A stretch of 64,000 nt of DNA from Streptomyces iconiensis (GCF_028657195.3 NZ_JANCPR020000027.1:1-64000), one strand, 5' to 3'; counted from the first letter of the stretch, positions 8,042 through 17,779 are shown. The notes: generated by a model from the sequence alone, not told the origin. Made by a program: numbers and translations.

Positions 8042-8974
8042 CAGTTCGTCGGCCGCCGCGTACGGGTCCAGGGAGCCGCTGACGACCCGCTCGGCGAGCG
8101 CCCCGATGCGCTTGTCTCCCCGCAGCTCCCCCATCCGCTCCCGCAGCGCGGTCACCGCGATCGTCTCGATCTCGTGTGCGGCACGGGCAGCGCGCCGTTC
8201 CGCGAGGACGCCGTTCTCCTCCATCCAGCCGCGGTGCTTCTCCAGCGCGGCGAGCACCTCGTCCACGCCCTCGCCACGCGCGGCGACCGTCTTGACCACG
8301 GGAGGCCGCCAGTCACCCGGCTTACGGGCCTCTCCGAGGCCGAGCATGTGGTTCAGCTCCCTCACGGTCGCGTCGGCGCCGTCCCTGTCGGCCTTGTTGA
8401 CGACGTAGACATCGCCGATCTCCAGGATCCCGGCCTTCGCCGCCTGGATCCCGTCGCCCATACCCGGCGCGAGCAGCACCACGCTGGTGTCCGCCTGTGC
8501 GGCGATCTCCACCTCGGACTGGCCCACGCCGACCGTCTCCACCAGGACCACGTCGCAGCCGGCGGCGTCCAGCACCCGGATCGCCTGCGGCGCCGCCCAC
8601 GCCAGGCCACCCAGATGGCCCCTGGTGGCCATGGAACGGATGTAGACCCCCGGATCGGACGCATGCTCACCCATACGGACCCGGTCGCCGAGCAGCGCTC
8701 CGCCCGAGAACGGCGAGGAGGGGTCGACGGCGAGGATCCCGACCCGCTTGCCCCGCTCGCGGAAGCCGCTCACCAGCGCCGATGTCGACGTGGACTTGCC
8801 GACGCCGGGTGATCCCGTCAGCCCGACGACGTATGCGTTGCCGCAGCGGGGTGCGAGCGCGGCCATGACCTCGCGCAACTGGGGCGAGGCCCCTTCCACG
8901 AGCGAGATCAGCCGCGCCACGGCCCGCGGCTTCCCGGCTCGCGCCTGCGCCACGAGGTCTGCGACGTCCACCAT
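8018..8974 (-). CDS. meaB: Methylmalonyl-CoA mutase chaperone GTPase MeaB
   Basis: A 318-residue G3E-type GTPase. Walker A is GSPGVGKS at residues 54-61, the Mg/switch region includes ETVGVGQSE at 146-154, and the base-specificity motif NKAD is at 193-196. MeaB escorts adenosylcobalamin-dependent methylmalonyl-CoA mutase, protecting it and gating cofactor loading. The length is typical. It lies downstream of a thiolase gene and near methylmalonyl-CoA epimerase; a PduO-type adenosyltransferase that makes the cofactor is about 18 kb away. The mutase itself is not in the window. Confidence 0.92.
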   Translation of the reverse strand: MVDVADLVAQARAGKPRAVARLISLVEGASPQLREVMAALAPRCGNAYVVGLTGSPGVGKSTSTSALVSGFRERGKRVGILAVDPSSPFSGGALLGDRVRMGEHASDPGVYIRSMATRGHLGGLAWAAPQAIRVLDAAGCDVVLVETVGVGQSEVEIAAQADTSVVLLAPGMGDGIQAAKAGILEIGDVYVVNKADRDGADATVRELNHMLGLGEARKPGDWRPPVVKTVAARGEGVDEVLAALEKHRGWMEENGVLAERRAARAAHEIETIAVTALRERMGELRGDKRIGALAERVVSGSLDPYAAADELVEGVTEG

Positions 8975-9101
8975 CGTTCCCGGGCTCCTGTCCTAGGTGA
9001 GTGAGGCTCGTACGGTTCCCCGCCCCGGCCCGCCCCCTTCTCCAGCTTCCGGCCGGTAGCCGGGGAAGGCGAGCGGGCAGCGGTGCGGGTGTTCAGCGGT
9101 C

Positions 9102-10310
9102 CTACGGGACGCGGACGATCAGGGCGTCGCCCTGGCCGCCACCGCCGCACAGCGCGGCGGCACCGAGGCCGCCGCCGCGCCGCTTCAGCTCCAGCGCGAG
9201 GTGGAGGACGAGCCGGGCGCCCGACATACCAATGGGATGCCCCAGCGCGATGGCTCCCCCGTTGACATTCACCTTTTCGGGGCCGACGCCGAGATCCTTC
9301 ATTGACTGGTGCGCGACGGCGGCGAACGCCTCGTTGATCTCGATCAGATCGAGGTCGCCCACGGCGCGGCCCTCCTTCTTGAGGGCGTGCTGAATGGCGT
9401 TGGACGGCTGCGACTGGAGGGAGTTGTCAGGGCCCGCCACGTTCCCGTGCGCGCCGATCTCCGCGAGCCACTCCAGCCCCAGTTCCTCGGCGCGTGCCTT
9501 GCTCATCACGACGACGGCCGCCGCACCGTCGGAGATCTGTGAGGCCGAACCGGCCGTGATCGTCCCGTCCTTGGCGAAGGCGGGGCGCAGCTTGCCGAGC
9601 GACTCGGCCGTCGTGTCGCCGCGGATGCCCTCGTCCTGCGAGACGAGCACCGGGTCACCCTTGCGCTGCTGGACCTCGACGGGCGTGATCTCCGCCTCGT
9701 AGACGCCGTTGCGCTGCGCGGCGGCGGCGCGCTGGTGCGAGGCCGCCGCGATCTCGTCCTGTTCGGCGCGGCCGATACCCAGCCGCGTGTTGTGCTTCTC
9801 CGTCGAGGCGCCCATGGGGATGCCCTCGAACGGGTCGGTGAGGCCGTCGTGCGCCATGGAGTCGAGCATCTCGACGGCGCCGTACTTGTAGCCCTCACGG
9901 GACTTGGGCAGCACATGGGGCGCGTTGGTCATGGACTCCTGACCGCCCGCGACGATGATGTCGAACTCACCGGCGCGCACGAGCTGATCGGCCAGCGCGA
10001 TGGCGTCCAGCCCCGAGAGACATACCTTGTTGACGGTCAGCGCGGGGACGTTCATGGGGATGCCCGCCTTCACGGCGGCCTGGCGGGCCGGGATCTGGCC
10101 CGCTCCGCCCTGGAGAACCTGGCCCATGATCACGTACTCGACCTGGTCACCGGCGATCCCGGCACGGTCGAGCGCGGCCTTGATGGCGAAGCCGCCCAAG
10201 TCCGCCCCGGAAAAGGACTTCAGGGAGCCGAGCAGCCGTCCCATGGGCGTGCGGGCTCCGGCGACGATCACGGAGGTGGTGCTGCTGGATGTGCCAGTCA
10301 TGCCAGTCAC
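9102..10310 (-). CDS. Acetyl-CoA C-acetyltransferase (thiolase)
   Basis: A 402-residue thiolase. The acyl-accepting Cys is C97 in NKVCLSGLDAIAL, the general-base His is H358 in GGAIALGHPIG, and the second catalytic Cys is C388 in ALCGGGGQGDA. It condenses two acetyl-CoA to acetoacetyl-CoA or performs the reverse cleavage, in the cytoplasm. The first ten residues are poorly conserved Ser/Thr, and the ATG four codons later is also possible. It sits between meaB and the divergent epimerase gene, consistent with acyl-CoA and ethylmalonyl/methylmalonyl-CoA metabolism. Confidence 0.92.
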   Translation of the reverse strand: MTGMTGTSSSTTSVIVAGARTPMGRLLGSLKSFSGADLGGFAIKAALDRAGIAGDQVEYVIMGQVLQGGAGQIPARQAAVKAGIPMNVPALTVNKVCLSGLDAIALADQLVRAGEFDIIVAGGQESMTNAPHVLPKSREGYKYGAVEMLDSMAHDGLTDPFEGIPMGASTEKHNTRLGIGRAEQDEIAAASHQRAAAAQRNGVYEAEITPVEVQQRKGDPVLVSQDEGIRGDTTAESLGKLRPAFAKDGTITAGSASQISDGAAAVVVMSKARAEELGLEWLAEIGAHGNVAGPDNSLQSQPSNAIQHALKKEGRAVGDLDLIEINEAFAAVAHQSMKDLGVGPEKVNVNGGAIALGHPIGMSGARLVLHLALELKRRGGGLGAAALCGGGGQGDALIVRVP

Positions 10311-10450
10311 GAGAAGAAAGCCCCTTCCGGCGGGGAAGTTAACGAGGGTTATCCATCAAGATACTGAGCGGTACCAGCTCAGGTCACCCGTCGGTGAGTG
10401 TGACCGTGCGCACGTTGCGTAACCGGGCCCCAAGCGCTGCACTGGTCCCC

Positions 10451-10891
10451 ATGCTGACGCGTATCGACCACATCGGGATCGCCTGCCGTGACCTGGAGGC
10501 CACCGTCGATTTCTACTCGCGCACCTATGGCTTCCAGGTGTTCCACACCGAGGTCAACCAGGAACAGGGCGTCCGCGAGGCCATGCTGCGGATCAACGGC
10601 ACGGACGACGGCGGCGCGTCCTACATCCAGCTCCTGGAGCCCATCCGGGAGGACTGCGCCGTCGGAAAGTGGCTGGAAAAGAACGGCGAGGGCGTTCACC
10701 ACATCGCCTTCGGCACCGCCGATGTGGACGGCGACTCCGCAGCCATCCGCGACAAGGGCGTCCGCGTCCTCTACGACGAGCCCCGCCACGGCACGATGGA
10801 TTCGCGGATCACCTTCTTGCACCCGAAGGACTGTCACGGCGTGCTCACGGAGTTGGTCACCTCCGCCACTCCCGGCAACGAACAGAACTGA
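10451..10891 (+). CDS. mce: Methylmalonyl-CoA epimerase
   Basis: A 146-residue vicinal-oxygen-chelate protein that interconverts (2R)- and (2S)-methylmalonyl-CoA. The metal ligands expected in the family are visible as H7 (RIDHIGIA), Q60 (SYIQLLEP), H84 (EGVHHIAFG) and E134 (VLTELV). The ATG at 10451 gives the normal family length; upstream codons add only Arg-rich sequence and there is no strong ribosome site, so translation may be near-leaderless. The gene is divergent from the thiolase and 344 bp upstream of scy, as in other streptomycetes. Confidence 0.92.
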   Translation: MLTRIDHIGIACRDLEATVDFYSRTYGFQVFHTEVNQEQGVREAMLRINGTDDGGASYIQLLEPIREDCAVGKWLEKNGEGVHHIAFGTADVDGDSAAIRDKGVRVLYDEPRHGTMDSRITFLHPKDCHGVLTELVTSATPGNEQN

Positions 10892-11235
10892 CCGCGCAGA
10901 TCGGGCCGGGGCGGGTGCCGGGAGCGGCGTTCCGCAGCGCCGCGGTCCCCGCCGATGGAGCGCTCGCACGGCGTTCTCACCGAACCAGCCGCCTCTGATG
11001 CCCCTTCCTCACCAATGGACCACTGACGTCCGCTTCCGCGCCCGGTAGAGTGGCCCTTCGGCCGGGGCGGGCTCCCTTCCATCGAAGAGGAAGTGACGGG
11101 AGTTCCGGGCTGGGGGCTGGGCCCACGTTCCGCCGATGATCTGACACCATTTCCGGGGAGACGGCATTTCTACCAAGTCCGCGGAGAGGGTTCGGATCAC
11201 CTCCACGACGACCAGGGGACGGATGGGACCGCGCA
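10892..11235. other. Intergenic region upstream of scy
   Basis: This 344-bp gap has no convincing gene. It contains the candidate scy promoter (11023-11051), a small GGCC-CTTC-GGCC hairpin just after it, and a leader of about 180 bases before the scy GTG. Nothing else is recognised. Confidence 0.6.
11023..11051 (+). promoter_or_regulatory. Candidate housekeeping-sigma promoter for scy
   Basis: A -35 hexamer CTGACG (11023-11028) and a -10 hexamer TAGAGT (11046-11051) are separated by exactly 17 bp, close to the Streptomyces HrdB consensus TTGACN-N17-TANNNT. Transcription would start near 11058, giving a leader of about 180 bases before scy. Confidence 0.6.
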
Positions 11236-14200
11236 GTGCGGGGCTACGACCGCTACGAGGCTGACGATCACCTCTCGCAATTCGAGGCCGAGATGGATCG
11301 GCTCAAGAAGGAGCGGGAGAAGGCCGTCCAGCACGCCGACGACCTCGGCTATCAGGTCGAAGTGCTGCGCGCCAAGCTGCATGAGGCACGCCGCGCTCTC
11401 GCCACGCGCCCGGCCGGGTACGACAATCTCTCCCACCAGGCCGAGCAGTTGCTGCGCAACGCGCAGATCCAGGCCGACCAGATGCGCGCCGACGCGGAGC
11501 GCGAGCTGCGCGACGCACGTGCGCAGACCCAGCGGCTCCTCCAGGAGCAGGCCGAGCAGCAGAGCCGGCTGGAGTCCGAGCTGCACACCGAGGCCGTACG
11601 CCGCCGCCAGCAGCTCGACCACGAGCTGTCCGAGCGCCGCGCCACGGTCGAGAACCACGTCAACGAGAACGTCGCGTGGGCCGAGCAGCTCCGTGCCCGC
11701 ACCGAGCAGCAGGCACGCCGCCTCATGGAGGAGACGCGGGCCGAGACCGAGCAGTCGCTCGCGCAGGCACGTGCCGAGGCCCAGCGGCTGGCCGAGGAGT
11801 CCAGGCAGCGGCTCAGCAGCGAGGCGGAGAACGCGCGCACCGAGGCCGAGTCGATCCTGCGCAGGGCGCGCGCCGACGCCGAACGGCTGCTGAACGCCGC
11901 CTCGACCCAGGCCCAGGAGGCCACGGACCACGCCGAGCAGCTGCGTACCTCGACGGTCAACGAGTCCGAGACCAGCAGGCGCGAGGCCGCCGAGCTGGTG
12001 CGCAGGGCCGAAGAGCGGATGCGCGAGGCGGACACCGCGCTGCGCGAGGCCCGTAGCGAGGCGGGGCAGAAGCTGGAGGAGGCCGAGGAGGAGGCCGCCA
12101 AGCGGCTGGCGGACTGCGAGTCGGAGAACGAGCAGCGCACCCGTACGGCCAAGGCCGAGGTGGCACGGCTCGTGGGCGCGGCCACCAAGGAGTCCGAGGC
12201 GCTCAGGGCGGAGGCCGAGCAGCTGCGCGAGGACGCGCGCGCCGAGGCCGAGCGGCTGATCGCCGAGGCACGCGAGGAGGCCAGGTCCACCACGGCCGAG
12301 GAGTCGGCCAACCAGCTCGCCGAGGCGGCCCGTACCGCGGAGGACGTGCTGAACAAGGCGTCCGAGGAGGCCCAGGCCACCACCAAGGCGGCGGCCGAGG
12401 AGGCCGAGCGGCTGCGCAAGCAGGCCGAGGAGGAGGCCGACCGGCTGCGTGCCGAGGCCCACGACACCGCGGAGCAGCTCAAGGGCGCGGCCAAGGACGA
12501 CACCAAGGAGTACCGCGCCAAGACCGTCGAGCTGCAGGAGGAGGCACGCCGGCTGCGCGGCGAGGCCGAGCAGCTGCGCGCCGAGGCGGTCGATGAGGGC
12601 GAGAAGATCCGCGGCGAGGCACGCCGCGAGGCCGTCCAGCAGATCGAGGAGGCCGCGAGCAGGGCCGAGGAGCTGCTGACCAAGGCCAAGTCCGACGCCG
12701 AGGAGACCCGCACCGGGGCAACCGCCGAGAGCGAGCGGGTACGCACGGAGGCCATCGAGCGCGCCACGACCCTGCGCAAGCAGGCCGAGGAGGCGCTGGA
12801 GCGGGCCACGAGCGAGGCCGAGGAGCTGCGCACACAGGCCGAGGGGCAGGCCGAGCAGACCCGCGCCGAGGCCGACGAGGCAGGGCAGCGCGTCCGCGAG
12901 GAGGCCGAGCAGGCGGCCGAGGAGCGCAGGGCCGAGGCCGAGACGGAGCTGAAGCGGCTGCGCGAGGAGGCCGACGCGAAGCTCGCGGACGCCGAGACCA
13001 GGCTCGCCGAGGCACGCACCGAGGCCGAACGGCTGCGGGAAGAGGCCAGGGCGGAGACCGAGCGGCTGCGCAACGAGGCGGCCGAGCGCGTCCGTTCACT
13101 GCGCGAGCAGGCAGAGGAAGAGACCGAGCGGCTGCGCACGGAGGCGGCTTCGGACGCCTCACAGGCGCGCGCCGAGGGCGAGTCCGTCGCCGTGCAGCTG
13201 CGCAGCGAGGCGACCGCGGAGGCGGAGCGGCTGCGCGAGGAGGCCCAGGCGACGGCCGACCGGGTGCGCGCCGAGGCGGACGCGGCGGCGGAGCGTACGG
13301 GCGCCGAGGCGGCGGAGGCGCTCAGCGCCGCACAGGAAGAGGCGGCCAGGCGCCGGCGCGAGGCCGAGGAGCTGCTGGCCTCGGCGCGCGAGGAAGCACA
13401 TCAGGAGCGGACACAGGCGCGCGAACAGAGCGAGGAGCTGCTGGCCTCCGCACGCAAGCGGGTCGAGGAGGCGCAGGCCGAGTCCGAGCGGCTCACCGGC
13501 GAGGCCGAGCGGCGCGCGGCCGAACTGGTCGCGTCCGCCGAGGAGAAGGCCCAGCAGGTGCGCGACTCGGTCGCCGGGCTGCACGAAGAGGCCGAGTCGG
13601 AGATCGCGGGGCTGCGTTCGGCGGCCGAGCACGCCGCGGCGACGCTGCGCAGGGAGGCGCAGGAGGAGACCGACGCGGCCAAGTCCCTGGCCGAGCACAC
13701 CGTTTCGGAGGCACTGGCCGAGGCCGAGCAGGCACGCGCCGACGCCGAGCGGATGCGGGACGAGGCACGCGAGGAAGCCGCGAAGAAGCGCAGCGAGGCC
13801 GCCGAGCAGGCCGACCAACTCATGGCGAAGGCACAGGAGGAGGCCCTGCGTACCCAGGCAGCGGCCGAGGAGCAGGCCGACACGATGGTCGGCGCCGCGC
13901 GTACGGAGTCCGAGCGGCTGGTCGCCGAGGCGCGTGCCGAGGGCAGGGAGCTGGTCGAGAAGGCCCGTTCGGACTCGGACACGATGCTGGAGGAGGCGCG
14001 TGCCGACTCGGGCGCGATCCGGGAGCGCACCGAAGAGCTGCGCACCCGTGTCGAGTCGGAGGTCGAGGAGCTGCACGAGCGGGCGCGCAGGGAAGCGGCC
14101 GAGGCGATGCAGTCGGCCGGCGAGCGCTGCGACAAGCTGGTGAAGGCGGCCGAGGAGCAGCTGGCCGAAGCACAGGCGAAGGCCGAGCAGTTGCGCTCCG

Positions 14201-14646
14201 ACGCCAACTCGGAGGCGGGCAAGGTACGGATCGCCGCGGTGAAGAAGGCGGAGGGCCTGCTCAAGGAGGCGGAGCAGAAGAAGGCGGAGATGCTGCGCGA
14301 GGGCGAGCAGTTGCGCGAGGAGGCGAACGACGAGGCCCGGAGCACGGTGGAGGCCGGGCAGCGCGAACTCGACCTTCTCGTCAGGCGCCAGGAGGACATC
14401 AACGCCGAGATCTCCCGTGTCCAGGACGTACTGGAGGCACTGGAATCGTTCGAGACTCCCGCACCGGCAGGGGATTCCGGTTCGGGTTCCGGTTCCGGCG
14501 GCGGCTCGGGCCGCGGCTCAGGTTCCGGCGGCAAGAAGAGCGGCGGCGAGCGCGACGCACGTAATGAGCAGAGCGCAAACGGCAGTGTGACAGCGGGCGT
14601 TGGCGCTGGTACAACTCGTTCGAGTGGCAAGAGTACGGGGAGTTAG
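11236..14646 (+). CDS. scy: Polarity scaffold protein Scy (giant coiled coil)
   Basis: An 1136-residue protein, nearly all coiled coil. The N-terminus MRGYDRYEADDHLSQFEAEM and the following DLGYQVEVLRAKLHEARRAL are the DivIVA-like start seen in Scy. The body is built from Ala/Glu/Arg blocks such as AEAERLREEA with the long hendecad-type periodicity described for Scy and FilP. The last 60 or so residues are Gly/Ser-rich and non-helical. Scy organises the hyphal tip, recruits ParA and interacts with DivIVA and FilP. The S. coelicolor protein is longer (about 1326 residues from memory), so this copy has probably lost repeat blocks. The start is a GTG. filP follows directly. Confidence 0.92.
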   Translation: MRGYDRYEADDHLSQFEAEMDRLKKEREKAVQHADDLGYQVEVLRAKLHEARRALATRPAGYDNLSHQAEQLLRNAQIQADQMRADAERELRDARAQTQRLLQEQAEQQSRLESELHTEAVRRRQQLDHELSERRATVENHVNENVAWAEQLRARTEQQARRLMEETRAETEQSLAQARAEAQRLAEESRQRLSSEAENARTEAESILRRARADAERLLNAASTQAQEATDHAEQLRTSTVNESETSRREAAELVRRAEERMREADTALREARSEAGQKLEEAEEEAAKRLADCESENEQRTRTAKAEVARLVGAATKESEALRAEAEQLREDARAEAERLIAEAREEARSTTAEESANQLAEAARTAEDVLNKASEEAQATTKAAAEEAERLRKQAEEEADRLRAEAHDTAEQLKGAAKDDTKEYRAKTVELQEEARRLRGEAEQLRAEAVDEGEKIRGEARREAVQQIEEAASRAEELLTKAKSDAEETRTGATAESERVRTEAIERATTLRKQAEEALERATSEAEELRTQAEGQAEQTRAEADEAGQRVREEAEQAAEERRAEAETELKRLREEADAKLADAETRLAEARTEAERLREEARAETERLRNEAAERVRSLREQAEEETERLRTEAASDASQARAEGESVAVQLRSEATAEAERLREEAQATADRVRAEADAAAERTGAEAAEALSAAQEEAARRRREAEELLASAREEAHQERTQAREQSEELLASARKRVEEAQAESERLTGEAERRAAELVASAEEKAQQVRDSVAGLHEEAESEIAGLRSAAEHAAATLRREAQEETDAAKSLAEHTVSEALAEAEQARADAERMRDEAREEAAKKRSEAAEQADQLMAKAQEEALRTQAAAEEQADTMVGAARTESERLVAEARAEGRELVEKARSDSDTMLEEARADSGAIRERTEELRTRVESEVEELHERARREAAEAMQSAGERCDKLVKAAEEQLAEAQAKAEQLRSDANSEAGKVRIAAVKKAEGLLKEAEQKKAEMLREGEQLREEANDEARSTVEAGQRELDLLVRRQEDINAEISRVQDVLEALESFETPAPAGDSGSGSGSGGGSGRGSGSGGKKSGGERDARNEQSANGSVTAGVGAGTTRSSGKSTGS

Positions 14647-14693
14647 CCACCCGAACGAGGGCACGTTCTCCAGATCAAACGGGCATAAGCTCG

Positions 14694-14720
14694 ATGACAC
14701 GCCGCTTTGGCCCCTAGGAT
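14694..14720 (+). promoter_or_regulatory. Candidate filP promoter
   Basis: ATGACA (14694-14699) and TAGGAT (14715-14720) resemble -35 and -10 hexamers, but with a short 15-bp spacer. They lie in the 124-bp interval between scy and filP, about 50 bp before the filP ATG, so filP could be transcribed separately from scy. Confidence 0.35.
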
Positions 14721-14770
14721 TCCCTCTATCACTCCCCGTCTGATAACCCGTCTGAATCGACAGGAACCCC

Positions 14771-15730
14771 ATGAGCGACACTTCCTCCCCCTTCGGCTTC
14801 GAGCTCGTGCGGCGTGGCTACGACCGCGGGCAGGTGGACGACCGCATCACGAAGCTCGTCGCCGACCGTGACAGCGCCCTTGCCCGTATCACCTCTCTGG
14901 AAAAGCGCATCGAGGAACTCCACCTCGAAACCCAGAATGCCCAGGCCCAGGTCAACGACGCGGAGCCGTCGTATGCCGGTCTCGGTGCGCGCGTTGAGAA
15001 GATCCTCCGCCTCGCCGAAGAAGAGGCCAAGGACCTGCGTGAGGAGGCCCGCAGGGCCGCCGAGCAGCACCGTGAGCTGGCCGAGGGCGCCGCGCAGCAA
15101 GTGCGCAACGACGCCGAGGCGTTCGCCGTCGAGCGCAAGGCGAAGGCCGAGGACGAGGGCACCCGGATCGTCGAGAAGGCCCAGGGCGAGGCCACCACGC
15201 TGCGGAACGAAGCGCAGAAGGACGCCCAGTCCAAGCGGGAGGAGGCCGACTCCCTCTTCGAGGACACCCGCGCCAAGGCCGCGCAGGCCGCCGCCGATTT
15301 CGAGACCAACCTCGCCAAGCGCCGCGAGCAGTCCGAGCGCGACCTGGCCTCCCGTCAGGCCAAGGCGGAGAAGCGCCTCGCCGAGATCGAGCACCGTGCC
15401 GAGCAGCTGCGCCTTGAGGCCGAGAAGCTGCGTACGGACGCGGAGCGCCGCGCGCGTCAGACCGTCGAGACCGCGCAGCGTCAGGCCGAGGACATCGTCG
15501 CGGACGCGAACGCGAAGGCCGACCGCGTGCGCAGCGAGTCCGAGCGCGAACTGGCCGCGCTCACCAACCGCCGCGACAGCATCAACGCGCAGCTGACGAA
15601 CGTGCGCGAGATGCTGGCCACGCTCACCGGTGCGGCCGTCGCCGCCGCCGGACAGCCTGGTGGCGAGGAGGCCGGCACGGAGGAGTCCTCTTCTCTCAGC
15701 CGCGGGGTGCCCGCTCAGCAGACGCGCTGA
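14771..15730 (+). CDS. filP: Intermediate-filament-like coiled-coil protein FilP
   Basis: A 319-residue protein with a conserved head, MSDTSSPFGFELVRRGYDRG, a DivIVA-like crossover region, and then about 230 residues of coiled coil rich in AEEEAKDLREEARRAAEQHR-type repeats. The short C-terminal tail is Gly/Ser-rich. FilP polymerises into a cytoskeletal network behind the hyphal tip and affects cell stiffness. Length is close to the S. coelicolor protein. It follows scy with its own possible promoter and ends at a strong hairpin terminator. Confidence 0.93.
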   Translation: MSDTSSPFGFELVRRGYDRGQVDDRITKLVADRDSALARITSLEKRIEELHLETQNAQAQVNDAEPSYAGLGARVEKILRLAEEEAKDLREEARRAAEQHRELAEGAAQQVRNDAEAFAVERKAKAEDEGTRIVEKAQGEATTLRNEAQKDAQSKREEADSLFEDTRAKAAQAAADFETNLAKRREQSERDLASRQAKAEKRLAEIEHRAEQLRLEAEKLRTDAERRARQTVETAQRQAEDIVADANAKADRVRSESERELAALTNRRDSINAQLTNVREMLATLTGAAVAAAGQPGGEEAGTEESSSLSRGVPAQQTR

Positions 15731-15751
15731 AGGGCCGGAGATTTCGCCGAG

Positions 15752-15780
15752 GGCCCGGCACCCGGTGAGGGTGCCGGGCC
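15752..15780 (+). terminator. filP terminator hairpin
   Basis: A perfect 12-bp inverted repeat, GGCCCGGCACCC (15752-15763) with its complement (15769-15780), around a five-base loop. It lies 21 bases after the filP stop and separates the cytoskeletal pair from the ABC transporter genes. Confidence 0.8.
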
Positions 15781-15918
15781 TGTGTGGGTTCCGGGGCCCG
15801 TAGGAGGGACAGGCCCCGCGAGGGCAACGGGCCGGACCCGCGAGGACACCGGCGGTGGTCCACCCGGTCGGCCCAACCCGTATCGCGGAGCACCCCGGGC
15901 CCGCCTAGCTTCGGACTC

Positions 15919-17007
15919 ATGATCGAGCTGCGGGGCCTCACGAAGCGTTACGGCGAGAAGCTCGCCGTCGACGATCTCACCTTCACGGTGCGCCCTGGCG
16001 TCGTGACCGGCTTCCTCGGTCCGAACGGCGCGGGCAAGTCCACGACGATGCGGATGCTGCTGGGCCTCGACTCGCCCACGGCCGGCGACGTACGTATCGA
16101 CGGCAAGCACTACGACCACCTCCAGGAGCCGCTGAACCACATCGGGGCGCTGCTGGAGGCCAAGAGCGTGCACGGCGGGCGCTCCGCGTACAACCATCTG
16201 CTGTGTCTGGCCCAGTCCAACGGCATCCCCGACCGCAGGGTCGACGAGGTGCTGGAGATGGTGGGTCTCTCGGCTGTCGCGCGCAAGCGCCCCAAGGGGT
16301 TCTCGCTGGGGATGGGGCAGCGCCTGGGCATCGCGGGCGCGCTGCTCGGCGACCCGCAGGTCCTGATGTTCGACGAGCCGGTCAACGGGCTCGACCCCGA
16401 GGGCATCCACTGGATCCGCACCCTCATGCTGCATCTGGCGCGCGAGGGCAGGACGATCTTCGTCTCCAGCCATCTGATGAGCGAGATGGCCCTCACCGCC
16501 GAGCACCTGGTCGTCATCGGCCAGGGCAAGCTGATGGCCGACACCTCGATGGCACAGTTCATCCGCGAGAACTCGCGCACGTATGTACGCGTGCGGTCTC
16601 CCGAGGCCGAGCGGATGCGGGAGGTGTTCCTCGCCGAGGGGTACCAACCGGTGCAGGGCGAAGACGGGGCGCTGGAGATCGAGACGGTCGAGAACGGGCA
16701 GGCCGCGGCGCGGATCGGCGAACTCGCGGCCAGGGAGGGCCTGGTGCTGCACGAGCTGAGCACCCAGCGGGCCTCGCTGGAGGAGGCTTTCATGCGGCTG
16801 ACGGCCGAGACCGTCGAGTACCACGCGCACGCGGAGAACGGCGCCGCGCCGGCCTCACCCGTGCCCGGCGCGAACGTACCGCCGGGCGAAGGGCCCGCGG
16901 GCCCCGGGCACACGCCCGGGGTGGGGCCCGCACCAGGCGCTGGGCCCGCGCCGGGGACCGGTTGGGGCGAGGGCTGGGACGACCCGCAGAAGGGGAAGGG
17001 ACGCTGA
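15919..17007 (+). CDS. ABC-2 transporter ATP-binding protein (first system)
   Basis: A 362-residue ATPase. Walker A is GPNGAGKS (34-41), the signature region reads FSLGMGQRLGIAGAL, Walker B ends LMFDEPVNGLDPEG, and the switch His is in VSSHLMSEM. The C-terminal 55 residues are a Gly/Pro-rich tail (GPGHTPGVGPAPGAGPAPGT) not needed for ATP hydrolysis. ATG 15919 gives the standard MIELRGLTKRYG start. It is followed after one base by a permease gene, so the pair is one exporter. Substrate unknown. Confidence 0.9.
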   Translation: MIELRGLTKRYGEKLAVDDLTFTVRPGVVTGFLGPNGAGKSTTMRMLLGLDSPTAGDVRIDGKHYDHLQEPLNHIGALLEAKSVHGGRSAYNHLLCLAQSNGIPDRRVDEVLEMVGLSAVARKRPKGFSLGMGQRLGIAGALLGDPQVLMFDEPVNGLDPEGIHWIRTLMLHLAREGRTIFVSSHLMSEMALTAEHLVVIGQGKLMADTSMAQFIRENSRTYVRVRSPEAERMREVFLAEGYQPVQGEDGALEIETVENGQAAARIGELAAREGLVLHELSTQRASLEEAFMRLTAETVEYHAHAENGAAPASPVPGANVPPGEGPAGPGHTPGVGPAPGAGPAPGTGWGEGWDDPQKGKGR

Positions 17008-17008
17008 C

Positions 17009-17779
17009 ATGGCGCACGTCTCCCGCGTACTCAAATCCGAGTGGACAAAGGTCCGTTCCGTCAGGTCCACACTGTGGACGCTGGTCGCCTCTGTGGTGGT
17101 GACCGTGGGGCTCGGGGCGATGATCTGCACGCTGACCCAGTCCGAGTTCTCCCGCATGTCCACCCGCTCCCAGCTCACGTTCGATCCCACGTACACCGCC
17201 TTCGCCGGCATGAGTCTCGGCCAGCTCGCGATGATCGCCTTCGGGGTGCTGGTGGTGTCGGCCGAGTACGGCACCGGCATGATCCGCAGTTCGCTGACCG
17301 CCGTGCCGCAGCGTGGCACGTTCCTGCTGTGCAAGGTGCTGGTGGCCGGGCTGCTGGTGCTGGTGGTGGGGATGGTCACGAGCTTCGCCACGTTCTTCCT
17401 CGGCCAGGCACTGCTCGGCGACCACGGGACGAACATCGGCGAACCGGGCGTGCTGCGCGCCGTGCTCGGCGGCGGGCTCTACATGACGCTGATCATGCTC
17501 TTCTCGCTCGGCTTCACCTTCGTGATGCGCAGCCCGCTGCTGGCCTTCGCGATCCTGATGCCGTGGTTCTTCCTGGTCGCCAACATCCTGGGGTCGGTCA
17601 GCGCCACGAAGAAGTTCGCGCAGTACCTGCCGGACCAGGCGGGCGGCACGGTCATGTCGGTGGTGCCCGATTCGCTGGACCGCCCGTACGGGCCGTGGGG
17701 CGGGCTGCTCATCATGGTCGCCTGGACCGCCGTCGCGCTCCTCGCGGGATACGTGGTGCTCAAGAAGCGGGACGCCTGA
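17009..17779 (+). CDS. ABC-2 type permease (first system)
   Basis: A 256-residue integral membrane protein with about six hydrophobic segments, starting with a short cytoplasmic MAHVSRVLKSEWTKVRSVRS, a hallmark of ABC-2 permeases whose Lys/Arg-rich N-terminus meets the ATPase. The EYGTGMIRSSLTAVPQRGTF stretch is also typical. The start is one base after the ATPase stop. Two copies per transporter are expected. Confidence 0.88.
   Translation: MAHVSRVLKSEWTKVRSVRSTLWTLVASVVVTVGLGAMICTLTQSEFSRMSTRSQLTFDPTYTAFAGMSLGQLAMIAFGVLVVSAEYGTGMIRSSLTAVPQRGTFLLCKVLVAGLLVLVVGMVTSFATFFLGQALLGDHGTNIGEPGVLRAVLGGGLYMTLIMLFSLGFTFVMRSPLLAFAILMPWFFLVANILGSVSATKKFAQYLPDQAGGTVMSVVPDSLDRPYGPWGGLLIMVAWTAVALLAGYVVLKKRDA

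Noticed and set aside
11197..12462. Minus-strand frame of 421 residues in scy
   Set aside because: The complement of the coiled-coil repeats gives Leu/Gly-rich nonsense; scy is certain.
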